Shown here in pieces: positions 1 to 15,099 of a DNA stretch of 64,000 nucleotides. The DNA is taken from positions 16,361,664-16,425,663 of the forward strand of contig NC_085860.1 of NCBI RefSeq assembly GCF_034702125.1, read 5' to 3'. The position numbers and the translations under genes are program-made. Each line of letters begins with the position of its first letter. Position 1 is the stretch's first letter. The stretch comes from Engraulis encrasicolus. Taxonomy: Eukaryota > Chordata > Actinopteri > Clupeiformes > Engraulidae. The notes below the pieces were generated by a model that saw only the letters and a list, made by a program, of their open reading frames with translations, did not search any database and was not told where the DNA came from.

Positions 1-94
1 AGTAGGGAGGAGAGGAGAGAAGAGGACAGAGGAGAGGAGAAGGCCAGGCACGGTGTGGGGAGGAGGAAACAGGCGCGGGAGCATGTACACGCTT

Positions 95-206
<112 letters not shown>

Positions 207-284
207 CAAGGGGGGCACGCAGCCACACAGCTCAGCAGCTGTCGAACTCCCGCACTGCTTTCACGCCTGTGCCAACCACTCGGG

Positions 285-286
<2 letters not shown>

Positions 287-377
<91 letters not shown>
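287..377. repeat. (GT)n microsatellite
   Basis: About 45 uninterrupted GT units, complementary in orientation to the CA tract 83 bp to its left. Confidence 0.99.
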
Positions 378-379
<2 letters not shown>

Positions 380-506
380 ATGCGTAAGCTCACCAGGCCC
401 CAACTGCCAGGTGGGTACATATGCAGAACATGCACAGCACAGCGCCAACTAGTTGTAATTGAATGTAATGATGGGCGCTATGGATGAGAGCGACTCTGCA
501 TGGTCT

Positions 507-2360
<1,854 letters not shown>

Positions 2361-2445
2361 TGCGTGTGCGTGTGTGTGCGTGTGTGTGCGTGTGTGCGCA
2401 CTTGTGTGTGTGTGTGTGCGTGTGTGTGTGTGTGCGTGCGCTCAT

Positions 2446-2537
<92 letters not shown>

Positions 2538-2545
2538 GTGTGTGT
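2361..2545. repeat. imperfect (TG/CG)n microsatellite
   Basis: TG repeats with scattered CG interruptions on the left and about 40 pure TG units on the right, followed by a short (TGCCTC)n run to 2589. Confidence 0.98.
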
Positions 2546-2559
2546 TGTAAGCCAGGCAT

Positions 2560-2870
2560 TCGGCTGCCTCTGCCTCTGCCTCTGCCTCTGTGTGCAAGGC
2601 ACTTCTTCTTTTGAGGATGAAGACCTCACAGCGGTGGAGTCAGCAGCACAATGCCCCCGATATCCATTTCACTGAGTCTCATTAGCACAGTGTCCGCGCC
2701 ATTAACACGTCCCTTTGTCTCCTTCATGTTTATGAAATGCACTTATTTCATTTATTTTTCCCGCACTCGAGGGGAGCATGAATTTACCCATGAAACAGTG
2801 CCGCTCAAAAGACCCGACAGCTTTCAGAGAGCAAATGTGGATTCAGTGAAGATTCTTATTATTAGCAAAT
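2560..2870. promoter_or_regulatory. non-repetitive block, possible conserved non-coding element
   Basis: Balanced-composition sequence without repeats or a coding frame, with AT-rich homeodomain-type cores (CATTAAC, TCATTTA, ATTATTAG). It looks like teleost conserved regulatory DNA between developmental genes. Not verifiable without alignment. Confidence 0.2.
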
Positions 2871-5800
2871 ACACACACACACCTACCGTACCAGCCTGTC
2901 TAAAATACTAAAAAGAGAATTTCAAGAATTTGAGTCTTGCTACTTCGAAGTTGCATTATAATTAATTAACACAATGAACTCAGCTGTCTAAATGTGAGGG
3001 ATAAAAAAGACTGGTATATTTTTTAACAGGTTCCTGTTCCTGAAGAAATTATTTACAGTTAATTTCTAGTTCCATATAAAAAAAATAGCATTGCCAGAAT
3101 TCCAGGTCATATTTCACAGCTTTTAGTGAAAAGTGACATCAATACTATTTTTGACCTAGGCCTCGCTCACGTTAATCCTTCGAATGCAGCACAAAATTAT
3201 CACCTGCTGCTTAGATTCTGCCATCTGTTACCTGGTGCGCTAAATTAGCACACCACGAGGCTAAGGCAGAAGGTGCCAACGCAGGCAGAGACAGACTACA
3301 CACAGCCAGCCTTCTATTCAGCGAGTCACTAGACTGGGTAGTGGTGGTGGTGGTGGTGACATTAGCCGTGTCTTGAAGCGCTAGCATAAACTGACACTGC
3401 TACACTGCTTTGACCTTTAACCAGAGAGGTTACAAAGGGGGAAATGCCATGCCGTGCGTGAATCACATATTGGGTTACATCGCTAAACCAGCAGCAGCCA
3501 TGTTTTTTATTTTATTTTTCTCCTTCTTCTCCTCAGCTCCATGACACCCATGCAGCTTTAGCCTTTGTAATAATACAGAATTTAAATTCCAGCAAGCCTC
3601 CCTGACTGTCCAGTCACCACATACCAGAAATGACTTAGGTGACACATCAGTCCTGTGCGGCGCTGGAGCTAGTCATCTCCAATGACTCATCAATTAGCAT
3701 GAGGGACGTTCCACATCATCTCCACTCCTAACATCCAAATAAGAGACTTAGTGGTCAACTGATTCCATAGGCTAAATTTAGCAGCGGAACATTAAACCTG
3801 TCGATTCCCAATGTAGGCTACTACCTTCACGAGGCTGGCAGTTGTGTAGATAGGCCTACAGAACATTTAGTCTGTAGTATTTCCTACTCAGTAACATAAT
3901 TCACTTCTGGGAGACTGGAGAGGAAACAAGATTACAGATATCTTGTGAGACCTTTTTAAAAAAGCTTTATCCCCTCCATCTACCGTACCGTCGCTCCATG
4001 AGAAGCAATTCCAGTGTAGCCTACGTACGCTGAGGTTTTCTGGTATCTGGGAGTAATTCTCTGTTGCTGCACACAGAGCTCTGTTCAGGCCATTGTGCTG
4101 ATAGCATGTAACCACAAGTGTCCCTCCGGAAAAATAGCCCTATATTTCAAAGAGCATATCGTAAAGCTCTGGAATGCTTTACAGTACAGATGGAAAGAAA
4201 ATATTGTGTAGCCTTCCAATAAATGTAGGCTACTGAAAAAAACAGGAGCAATGTAGCCTACAATGTGTATGTGTACTGTATTTGTTGTCTTTTAGTTTTA
4301 ATAATATAGCCATATAGCCTTCATATACAATACAAGTAAAGTAAATTATATTTTTTTGTTTACTTAACACATCTGAGGGGGAAGTTGCAGCGCTGTAGGT
4401 CTGTGTTAACAGGGCTACCGTACGCTGTAACTAAGGCCAGATGAATGGTACACACACACACGGCGGCGGCGGCGGCTGCACACTCAGAGTGAGACACTTC
4501 AAAGGTCCACATTCAACAAAAGCCCGGCGCGGTGGCCTGGGCTTAGCAACAAACAAAACAGGACCTCTTCCTCGACACATTGTGAAACTATCCTCCAGTG
4601 CTTCAACTTGCCCCAGGTATAGTGATCCTGTTATAATCCCTAACCCATGTCACTTCAATGCTGCCGCTCTCCTAGAAACAAGCAATCTCTCTCTCTCTTT
4701 CTCACTCTCTCTCTCTCTCCCCACATGTCTCTTTCTCTCTCCCACTCCACTCTTTTTTTCCGCTGAGTCAGACGGACCCCCACCATTATCGGACATCTTC
4801 CCAGGGCGCCTTCATCCCTGTGCTGCGCGCCACGGTCCCCAACAATACCTCCTCCAGGAAATAGAGGGGACAGCGTGTTCAAATGAGTGTGAACTCCCTG
4901 GCAGGCAGCATGTCCAATATTTGTCCACGACCTCATGTCAGCCATTCAGCAGTTGGGGTAGACTTGCAGGTATCAAAGACGCCTATGAACTTGATCACCG
5001 CTTCTTTCTCACAACCTTTGATGGAATACCGAGAAGGTGTTTTAAAAACTGTATGGAGGTGAAAGGAGAGGAGAGGAGAGGAGGAAAAAAAACATACTCC
5101 TTTCATGTCAGGTTAATAGGAGAGACAAACTGAGGTTGTGACAAAAAAAAGCGTGTTCTTCTTTTCCTCTTTTCAGTTTAAATACAGATGCTTCACCTTC
5201 CCCTGGTGAAATGCAATAGTGTAGGTACATAAAAGGTCCGACTAGGCTGTATAGAAACACACTCTCACTAGATCGCCACCTTTTGTCGCTTTTCACTCAC
5301 ACTCCAGATAGAGATGAGAGGTGTGTTTTCATATCAAGGCAGAACAACAGGGTCTTTCAGAGTTCAACCGTGGGGCTTCCATGACCTTGTTAAGATCCAA
5401 ACTTTGACCATGCATTTTGTTCTGCCTTGCCCCTGGCTGGAGGATTTCTTAAGCCGAATGTGCAGAAGAGAAGAGAGCCACATCCTTGAAACCCTCAGAA
5501 AGTCTCAGAAAGAGTGTGTGGTAAAGGAAAAGCGTAGTTAACATCGTCTCCTCAAACACTATTATATTAATAATTCCCATACTACAAAGTCACAAGGACA
5601 AGTTATCAAAACGGCATATTCACCTGTGACGGCTTATGACCTTATTGTGTACGTACGTAGGAAAGAGCTGTGTTGAAGACACACTGCTTTGGACACACTG
5701 ACTGCACAAACTGCCCAAGTCTCTGTAACTCAGCAACTGTGATAAGTGGAGTATGAGCACACGGGCGGCTAGCATAAGCCAGCACCAAAAGAGAGGAAGT

Positions 5801-5930
5801 TGTTCAATTCCTGATTTGCTGGAACTCCACGGTTTTGTTTTAGTGACATGGCTTGAGTCATCTAATGAGTGGTGCGTTACATGGTGCTCATCATGAGAGC
5901 AGGATGATCCTCCCCTCCACTCAGCTACCC
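2871..5930. other. intergenic, nothing recognised
   Basis: Unique AT-rich DNA with a GTG triplet run near 3342, a GGC run near 4462, and a short CT-rich stretch at 4687-4742. Open frames such as 4441-5133 lack coding character. Confidence 0.55.
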
Positions 5931-5939
5931 ACGATCAGA

Positions 5940-6048
5940 GGAGGTGGGGAAGAGGAGGTGGGGTGGCGTGGGTGGAGGTGGAGGTGGAGGATGGGGGGGG
6001 GGGGGGGGGGGGGGGGGTGGGGGGGGGGGTGGAGGATGGGGGGGGGGG
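5940..6048. repeat. G-rich tract with long poly-G runs
   Basis: GGTGGA repeats followed by runs of about 25, 10 and 10 consecutive G with single interruptions. Strong quadruplex potential; the exact run length may be affected by assembly. Confidence 0.95.
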
Positions 6049-6780
6049 TTTCCTTAAACAAGCAGGACAATGGTAGACTGGATCACTTACCAGAAAAAAA
6101 TACCAAACCGGCACTGCCCCCAAATGAAAACATCTCTGTATCTACAAGGGACCTCACACATACAGTACCTCCTTATTGGTACTGCCACAAGTGGTTTTTG
6201 CCTACTCAGTAAAAAATGACATCAGTCATCAATTTTCTAAACAAACCACATCAAACTCTGGACTGGAGCAGACTCTTTTGCCCAGCGCAAATTTAAGGAA
6301 AAAAAAGAAAGAAAAAATTTGACCGCATGCATGTCCACAGCAGAGCAGAGTCCTGCTCGGGCAAAGGCACATGAAATGGACTGGAAAATCTCTTTCATTC
6401 ATCCTCCAGGAAATAGGGCAGCACTGTTTGAGCCTTTGTGGATGCGAGAGAGGCACAAGCGCTGAGTCATATCGTCCACGGAATCGCAGGCAGCGAGCGA
6501 GGCAGGCATACGGAGGAGAGGAGAGGAGAGGAGAGGGCAGGAGGAGAGGAGGAGGAGGAGGAGAGGAGAGGACTTGTGGTTTTTGTAGTTCTCTGTCATC
6601 GGGCTAAAGGATAAGCAAGCCAGAGCAACCAGGGCAACTAACACAACTAACTCTCTCCTGCTGCTGCTGCTGCTGTGGTGCTGTTGCAGGCGGCAAGCAA
6701 CGTCCTTCTGCTGTCCCGAGTGAGCCGCATGAACAGTTTGTTTTAGCGAACATTCCCAACATGCAACAGTTCCCTCGCCA

Positions 6781-6804
6781 TGCTACACAGCTACAACACA
6801 CACA

Positions 6805-6893
<89 letters not shown>
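6781..6893. repeat. (CA)n microsatellite
   Basis: About 55 CA units with one TCACA interruption at the left. Confidence 0.99.
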
Positions 6894-6895
<2 letters not shown>

Positions 6896-7122
6896 CTTAG
6901 CAGTGAGTCCGGCAGGAAACGCTGGCACAGTGGAGTTTCTTTGGTGGTGTTGTTAAGGCGGCCATGATGAGAGAGGATTCTGGTGATACCAGTGCTGTCA
7001 TCATGCCAGTCTATTGCACTTGGCATTCTCTCACCAAGGATTCACAAAACACATACAGTACACACACACACACAGAAAAGAATTCAGACACACAAATACA
7101 CACACGCATAGCCCAACATTTA

Positions 7123-7164
<42 letters not shown>

Positions 7165-7263
7165 GACACACACGCACACAAACAACTCTCTTGCTCTTAA
7201 ACACACACCCACTAAACCACCCTTAACAACAACACCACGGCAAAGCCACACCGTGCTTCCCTT

Positions 7264-7321
7264 TTGTGAGGGAGAGAGGGAGGGAGAGAGAGAGAGGACA
7301 GGAAGACGGGAGGGGGTCTGC

Positions 7322-7418
<97 letters not shown>

Positions 7419-7487
7419 GGGGAGAGAGAGGACAGGAAGACAGGAGGTGGGCCTGCAAGAGAGAGAGAGAGAGAGGGAGAGACAGAA

Positions 7488-7573
<86 letters not shown>
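7264..7573. repeat. compound (GA)n microsatellite
   Basis: Two long GA arrays with GGGA variants. A roughly 35-bp spacer (ACAGGAAGAC-GGAGG-GGTCTGCA type) occurs twice, near 7297-7322 and 7431-7456, so the spacer and array were duplicated together. A CA array precedes it at 7134-7160. Confidence 0.97.
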
Positions 7574-7574
<1 letters not shown>

Positions 7575-7577
<3 letters not shown>

Positions 7578-7800
7578 GAGGATGGTTGCCTGGTTGGGTT
7601 GGTTGGTTTACCTCAGGGCACTGTAGGCAGAGTAGAGTGCCGGCCCACCCGCCGCCCTGCCTCTGAGGACAGCCCATTGTTCCTGCGCTCGGCAAACAAA
7701 GGCCGCCCCCCGTGCCCCCCGTGCTCCCGCCGCTCACCAGGCCTGCTGCTCCATTGTGCCGCTGACCCACCCGCTCCAAAATTTCATTACATATGAATTT
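7575..7800. promoter_or_regulatory. non-repetitive block between GA and CT microsatellites
   Basis: GC-rich and then AT-rich unique sequence, including CATTACATATGAATTTTCAT, sandwiched between large dinucleotide repeats. No coding frame with splice signals was seen. Possible conserved element. Confidence 0.2.
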
Positions 7801-7821
7801 TCATTTATTCCCTCCCTGTGT

Positions 7822-7822
<1 letters not shown>

Positions 7823-7869
<47 letters not shown>

Positions 7870-7893
7870 TGTCACCCTTTCTCTCTCTCGCCC

Positions 7894-7968
<75 letters not shown>
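7823..7968. repeat. (CT)n followed by (CA)n
   Basis: CT array 7823-7865 and CA array 7896-7968 separated by a short degenerate CT spacer. Confidence 0.98.
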
Positions 7969-7969
<1 letters not shown>

Positions 7970-8089
7970 TCACAGGCCCTCTCAAACACCCCGCACAGCC
8001 TCCCTGTCCCCTATTCCCATTGGCTGGCTGCGTTGGCTGTTTGAGCCGTTGCTTAGGCATGCTTCCCGTGACCATTATCAGAGGAGAGA

Positions 8090-9000
8090 CTAGTTAATCG
8101 CGTGTGGCACAACAGACAACAACACTGATCAAGCAGAGGGGGCATCCGACACAAATCCATCACTTGCCATTATGTCACCAAGTCCATCTTTAAAAAAAAA
8201 TCTTTTCAGGAGCCTTCGGTTATTTACGAGACAAAGCGTCTGAAAAACACCTGAAAAGTTACAGCTTCCACGGAGAACACTCCAAACTGAACACTTGAAA
8301 CTAATTAAAACTTCAAACCGACAAGAACAACATTTAAAAAGAAAAGCCCTTTAATGAAGAGCATTCAGTTTTTCCCTCCATCTGCGCTCCCCAGTAATGA
8401 ATGCCTGAGCGCGTTCACAAAGAGAAATAGCTGGAATGGCTGACATATTTGAGGGACAACCTGTTGCTCAACTTAGCAAGAGCACACTGACAAAAAGCTG
8501 AAGCTCCAATGACACCTGATCCGCACACGCGAGCGCGAGAGAAATATTTGGGGAATGAATCTGTAATGTTGCCAAGATATGTTAATGAATCCCTTTCAAT
8601 AATCAGATGCAATTTTTCACCTCCCTTTCAATGCAAAAGAACAGCTAATTAAACCTTGGTAATGAATCACTCAGACATAAAAGAAGCTGAGCTCCTTTTG
8701 AATAAGAGGGGATATTTCAATCAACGGCCCCGCCGGCCTACTAATGCAACATTGTTGTTAAAACATCTAAATTAAAGGTTTGGATAATTATAAAACGTGC
8801 CATTTGATATGTTACTCTGCATGATAAAATTATTTTAAAAAATGAATGACAAGATTTAAAAAGACAAGCTATGAATCCCATGAACTGAAATTACATCTTC
8901 AAGAAAAAAAAATACAGTAAATGACAAAATGACAAAACATGAGCATCAGACGGAAATCTGAAAGTAGGCCTAAAGGAATGGGAACAGCGGCGATCAGTGC
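8090..9000. promoter_or_regulatory. AT-rich unique block with homeodomain-type motifs
   Basis: Nine hundred bp free of microsatellites with many TAAT/ATTA cores, such as GCTAATTAAACCTTGGTAAT near 8,643 and CTAAATTAAAGG near 8,767. No coding frame. Suggestive of a long-range enhancer in the parva-tead1 interval. Confidence 0.25.
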
Positions 9001-9162
9001 ACTACATTCTACAGAACCTTCCGATGGAACCCAGAAGGTGATCCATTGGAACCCTGCAATCTAAACGCGACTGATGGCCAAAGAAACAGAGCAAAGCCTG
9101 CCCTGATGTGCTATACTGAGGCCAATGTTTGGCTAAGAGAAAAAAGGAGGGAAGAGATAGTG

Positions 9163-9263
<101 letters not shown>

Positions 9264-9738
9264 AGGAGTGAAAAAGAGGGTGGGGGACGGTACAGCTAGC
9301 AGAGAAAAAGAGGACAAGAAAGGGTAAAAGTGAAGTAAAGAGATTGTGTGATAATTCCATGCGGTGGCCTAATCGCACTACACCCAGTGCATGCTACCAA
9401 TAACAACAATATTAAAACTAAGCACTATACAAGAACTGGAGCCTGGCCTCCAAGTAAAGAGGGGGAGAGATTTACCAACGACACGCAGCACAGCACAGCA
9501 CAGACTGGCTGCAAACATTAGTAAAGAGTGCTGATAAGCCAAATGAGCAGATAGCATAGGAGCATACATGAGCCATATGGTGCTGTGGCTGTGGCCGCCT
9601 GTTGCTGGCATAACAATGGGCCGGCTAGACACTGAGTGGCAGAGCAGCGCAGGGGCAGTCTCTCTCACTAACACTCACTTGCTCGCTCCTCGCAATTTTC
9701 CAGGCGGGAAGAGCTGAGTTGAGCTGGGCTGAGAGCAC

Positions 9739-9739
9739 A

Positions 9740-9819
<80 letters not shown>
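9739..9819. repeat. (CA)n microsatellite
   Basis: About 40 CA units. Confidence 0.99.
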
Positions 9820-9820
<1 letters not shown>

Positions 9821-10899
9821 TTGCATTTTCCCTACAGGTGGATAAGAGTACTAAACCAGATGTCAACACCAGAGAGGGGGCCTGTCTGCCGCGCCGGCTG
9901 TGGTTCAATAAGTCCACAAGCCCTCTGCCTCAACGGCAGAAAGAACAATACGCATCGCGCCCCCCCCCTTCCCCCACTTTTCCCACAATCCTCCAGTCCC
10001 TGAGGTAACCCAATCTTTTGAGCTTTGCATCTTTTCTGTTCGACTTTTTTGTGTGCCCGTAACACTGGGGGTATCTAGTAATTACTGTATAACTACAGCA
10101 TGGCATGTCTGAATACATGGACACATAACAGGATCACAGACAGACAGCTATCAACAAGTGAATATGCAGCATCACTGTAGGCCTACTAATGTGACAAAGA
10201 ACAGTACAAAAAATGTTTAAAGATTGTTAAAGAGAAATTAAAATATCAACAATATTACTATAGGCCAGTAGTGTGGAACGCCAGGCATACCATACCGTGG
10301 CCCAGCTGGGAATTTCAAAAGAATGTTTCAGCTGACATAACAGTCGACAGGAATGTTGAATAAGGGAAAAACGCACCACAGACGTTTCATTCAACAGATG
10401 CTCTGATTTTAAGTGGTCCTGTTAAATTAATTTCTTGCACAATCTGCTAAACACAGACAATCAACTTAAAGCTAGTTAAAATCATGACTGTCTTAATTTA
10501 TGGCATTTTTTATTTAGTGGTTTGGTCAAGAAACACGTTATGCGACACTGTAGGCTATCAGTGAAGTAGACAGTACAAGTCTACACTCAACATTAACTAT
10601 AAACGTGACAGTTATACTGCTTTAGGCTTCAGATTTAGGCTTTAATGCATAAGCTTACTTAAATTCAAACACCAAATATTAGTCCGCTCAAAATATCAAA
10701 ACAACGCATAAAACATCCTGGTTAACCATACCCCGTGGCTATTACAATAAAGCTTATATCACGCGTATAAATGATTAACAATTGGCTTCCTCCAGCAGTG
10801 GACTTTCTACCGCCCAGATTTCTTCATTGACAGAAACCTAGCCTACTTCCCAAAGTAGGCTAACCTGCGTCCATCATGGATCCGGACAAAACAATCAAG
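9820..10899. other. intergenic, nothing recognised
   Basis: Unique AT-rich sequence, a short poly-C run near 9,960, no coding signal. Confidence 0.55.
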
Positions 10900-12350
10900 G
10901 GGCAACTTGGAAAAGCAAACGTGAAAATTATTCCTAACGCGCAGAATTATTTTTCTACCAACCGCGAAGACATCCATTCAATAGAAATGGGAAGTTCGTC
11001 GCAGCTGTAGAATTTGAGACAAAAGATCACTTACAGTGTGAAATTTATACGGCACTATCAAATCACTGCGTATGGCGGTGTAAGCTATTCTACGGGTGCA
11101 ACAAGTCCTCCCGAACGCTTTTGTTATTCTCCGAAGTGCTCCGCGCAGCTCGCCAGTTCCCAAACGAAGCCAATACACACGCGTAAAACTACGAGGGCGG
11201 GCGAATGTCATTTTTAGTAAAATTATACATTTATTTGCAGTGATAGGCCAACCCTATTTCCCAGCATTTAAGCGTCGCCTACTTAAGCTCGACACTAATT
11301 TCCACACCACTGCTTCGTAATGCGAACCCACTGCAATGACAATCATACGGTGAGTTCTTAACAAAGTGAAAGAGCTTCGACAAAACATGTCAAAATCTAT
11401 TGCTCTGTTGAGCGTGTCAATGAATAAATTCCACTCCTATATCAACAGGTATCATCCATAATAATGTATTGTATGCTTCAATCACATTTAAACATTTTTG
11501 CGCACAAGAAAACAACTTAATAACTCATAAAACAAACTTACCTCAGACACCTAGGTTTATTAAATTTGGAACAATTTTGAGCTTTCTGTATTTGTATCAG
11601 GGGTCTGGCTTTCTTTACGGCAATTGCATTTAGACTGTTTGTTTGTTTATTTTCTTTTATCTGTCAAGAATGAGAATGTAATTCTCTCCGTATCTACAGA
11701 GATGCGAAGTATGCGCGGAATGAGGGCAAGAATGAAATGAACGCGAAGATTGAGTTTGCAGCTGGGGCGGAGCGATAGTGGCGTCATCCCAAAACTCCAG
11801 AGCCAGCCGAGGGATGGGGGAGGGACCACGGCCATACGAATTACCTCACTGGGGAAACAGAAGGCTCTCTGTAGTAGGCAATGAACGTGCAAGTACGCTG
11901 TAAAACATATCCATGGCTGATTAACTGGAACTTCGACTTTTTTGGGGGAAGTTTCATTCTGGATGACATGGCAACCTATGCGTAACAGGCGACCAACGGC
12001 CTGTTGAAAAATGTTAATTGCTGTAATGACGGACAATCTTAGTCCATTTGCTAGTCCCAAACAGGGGAGAACACAACTTGTCATCAAAACAGAAGTGCTC
12101 AACGTCGTGGGCTGTTGGAACGTTGAACAACATGATCGAGAGCTATGTTTTGCACCGTCCAAAATCCTTAACGAGGATAGAAGACAGCGCTAGACGGGCA
12201 TGTGCGAGAGACTTTCAGTTTTGGTAGGGTAATCTAATCATGATGGAGATCATTCCAAATCTTGCGTCTGGACTTGCTCCTTGCTACTCTAAATGAGTAA
12301 TTGTAGGCCAGGAGGTAACATTTGAGGAGACAGGCGTACGTGAACAGTCG
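10900..12350 (-). promoter_or_regulatory. CpG-richer block with consensus 5' splice site; possible tead1 first exon/promoter
   Basis: CpG dinucleotides are clearly commoner here (for example 10,930-11,210) than in the AT-rich flanks, and the block is almost free of microsatellites. On the minus strand GAG|GTAAGT, a full consensus donor, sits at 11542/11541. In human, TEAD1 follows PARVA in the same orientation, so an untranslated first exon of tead1 would be expected downstream of parva. No TEAD coding sequence was seen. Long ORFs here, such as 11647-12162 on the minus strand, do not look like real proteins. Confidence 0.3.
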
Positions 12351-13131
12351 CCACCTACCGGTTTCACTTTGTAATGTGGTTTGAGTGGCTCAACTGGGAT
12401 GGTAAATGACACATCGATACTTCCCCATAATAATGCACTCATGGATGATGAAGTGATGGGAACTTTGAGATGAGTAGGCTATATTCATTTTGGCGCAGCA
12501 TATAATGCTACCTCGTCACTCCTTAAATTCCATGGCCACCCAGATGCACAATGTTTTTGTAGTCTATTAGGCCTACATTGTGATCCTTTCTGAGGGTCAA
12601 GTAATACACAATTACCTTACAGATCAGTATAACTTTATGGAATGAAACAATCTCATCTTGTTTTGGATCACATGAAATAGATGTACGAAATTACGGAACT
12701 CCTTCTGTATTATCATTATCTCACACTGCCTAATAAGTCAATGCCAGTCTCTCAACCAACCTTTTAATTATGACAAGGTGGGGGAAGTGAATCACTTGCA
12801 TCCTTTACTGTTAATAGAGTCAAGGGATTGTTGTACGAGACAAAACAGATATGTCATTTCACAAGGGCAAATAACCTCTGTTTAGGCCAACTGTGTATTT
12901 CGACCACCATAATTTAAAAAAAACTACACCCATATGTTTACATTTGTTTCTGTCTGTCTGTTTGTTTATTAAAGGCTACTTTCGCTTTATGCTTCATGAC
13001 TCGTTACAATGTATCTGCATCATGAAGTACAGTGTAACAAAGTTGTATATAGAAAGTAACAACAGCGGAATTACACTGAATTGCAATTCTACAGCTGAAG
13101 CAGTTCAAGGCAGGCTATAACGTATACGTAC
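12351..13131. other. intergenic, nothing recognised
   Basis: AT-rich unique sequence up to the hAT-like element. No ORF with coding character. Confidence 0.55.
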
Positions 13132-13350
13132 CAGGGGTGTCAAACATAACGGCCAGGGACCGGATGTGAATGATTCAATACAGACCCAGACTGTAGAGAA
13201 ATAAAGTAACAGAGTCAACAAAAGAACATTTCTAGCCCATTACAAAGGTGCTGCAGGTGCCTGAGATTTCATGTTTTCAATAGGCCTACTTGAGAACAGA
13301 TCTGCCTTTTTTTGCTCGCCATTTACTGTACAGTTGGTTGCTGATACCGC

Positions 13351-13526
13351 CAGGGCTCTAAATTATCACCAGCCAACCGGCCAAATGCTGGTGAAATTTG
13401 AGTTTGGCTGGTAGAAAAGACCAGCTTACTAGCCATTTTGACCCATTAGTGAGTGTGTGTTTTGCCAGTAAGACTAACATCTACAAGCCATTTTGGCTGG
13501 TGGTGAAAAAAGTTAATTCAGAGCCT
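13351..13526. mobile_element. short inverted-repeat element (GGGCTCTAAATTA type)
   Basis: Ends GGGCTCTAAATTATCACC and the inverse GGTGAAAAAAGTTAATTCAGAGCC, with several GCTGGT/ACCAGC motifs inside. Nested in the larger hAT-like element. Confidence 0.55.
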
Positions 13527-13643
13527 AACCACTGACTTTCACCTGAAGATGATTGGCTAGCAATGTGATTCCAATATGACGCATAAATTTGCCATATTTC
13601 AGTTATGTTACTGGTTCGGCCCACTTGAGATGAAATTGACTTT

Positions 13644-13839
13644 GGCCCAATCTCAACTCACCCCTTGGCCCTACCCCTTACCCCTCCCTGTAGGGGTAGG
13701 GGTATCCCAATAGTCGTTAAGGCAGAGGGGTAGAGGTAAGGGGGAGGACTTTGTAGCCCTCAAAAATGAGGGGTTCGGCCAGGCAGACTCCGTTTGGAGG
13801 GGTAAGGGGTAGGGGTAAGGGGTGAATTGAGATTGGGCC
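13644..13839. mobile_element. palindromic MITE with G-rich arms
   Basis: The left arm GGCCCAATCTCAACTCACCCC pairs with the right arm GGGGTGAATTGAGATTGGGCC. The arms continue as CCCCTTACCCCT and its complement, so the right half carries AGGGGTAAGGGGTAGGGGTA, a quadruplex-type motif. It lies inside the 13132-13879 element. Confidence 0.8.
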
Positions 13840-14349
13840 TTTAGGTGATCCCTGAACCGAAATGAATTTGACACCACTGATATAGACAATAAGTTATTAC
13901 ATGTTATTTGAAAGACATTAGTCATGGGGATGTTTTTCTTAATCCAATGACATGTTAAATATGATGTCATACATGCAATAAATAAGGATAATTAGTGTTT
14001 AATTAGTCAATGTGTTGCGCTGAATGATTTATTTCAACTCAAAAATGGATTATGGGATCTTGACAAATCATTACACAGGATCAATCATAAATAATTTTAT
14101 GGACATTTCATTTCAATAAAATGCTTAAATTGGTGACTAAAATTGTTTGCATTTTTCCATTAACGAACTCCTTTACATTACAGGTGCTGAAGAGATGCTG
14201 AAACATTGTTCACAATTTTGAAAAAAAGTTGTATCTTACCAAGACATTAAGAAAAAATACCACAATGACAACATTCTACAATAAATAGTCTTGGATTCTG
14301 GATCAACCGGAATGTCATATATTATTAGACACGGTTGGCTATCTCACAT

Positions 14350-14418
14350 GCACACACACACACACATAGACAAACACGCACACACATAGACAAACACGCA
14401 CACACACACACATGCGTG

Positions 14419-14513
<95 letters not shown>
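14350..14513. repeat. (CA)n microsatellite with variant units
   Basis: Short (CACA-TAGACAAACACG) repeats at the left followed by about 45 CA units. Confidence 0.98.
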
Positions 14514-14515
<2 letters not shown>

Positions 14516-14980
14516 GCTCCAGCAGCGTTGTGGGGGGCAGGGTGCAATGAGAGGGGTGGACAGTGGACTATTAGCAGATAGTGATCTTTAACATGCCTGC
14601 TCTTTTGATAGCAGTGAGCCTCCCTCCACGCGGTGTGCAGAAGGCCCTGTTTGATGTCATGGCTGACTTCCCTCGCCCCTTTGATGTTAGCGTCTGACTC
14701 CCCGGTCCTCTGCCACTCTGGGAATCCTTCCATTTCATGCAGAAGAGATGCAGATCATGTGACAGACCCCGAACCCCTCCCTCCCCCCAACCCCCCCACC
14801 ATCACCACTCCTAAACACCAGTGCCATATCTCCTGTCTTAAAGCACCAATGTTTAAGCACGGCAACTTAGTCCTTTCCCCATTTATATTTTATCATATTA
14901 AAAGGCCACGCATTTGAGTGAATGTTTAGAGGATTTTGTAGATTTTTGAGATTGAGGCAGCGAGAAAAGAGGAGAGAGTA

Positions 14981-15095
<115 letters not shown>

Positions 15096-15099
15096 CACA

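Larger units (their letters stand above)
13132..13879. mobile_element. hAT-like non-autonomous element carrying two further elements
   Basis: The ends CAGGGGTGTCAAA and TTTGACACCACTG are imperfect terminal inverted repeats of the type seen in vertebrate Charlie-like hAT elements. The flanking 8-mers ATACGTAC and ATATAGAC match at 5 of 8, so the target duplication is only plausible. Inside are a second element (13351-13526) and a third (13644-13839). Confidence 0.6.

Noticed and set aside
4441..5133. 230-residue plus-strand frame
   Set aside because: It passes through GGC and CT low-complexity runs and shows no protein-like conservation.
11647..12162. 171-residue minus-strand frame in the CpG-richer block
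   Set aside because: No recognisable domain. The block is better explained as promoter or untranslated exon sequence.
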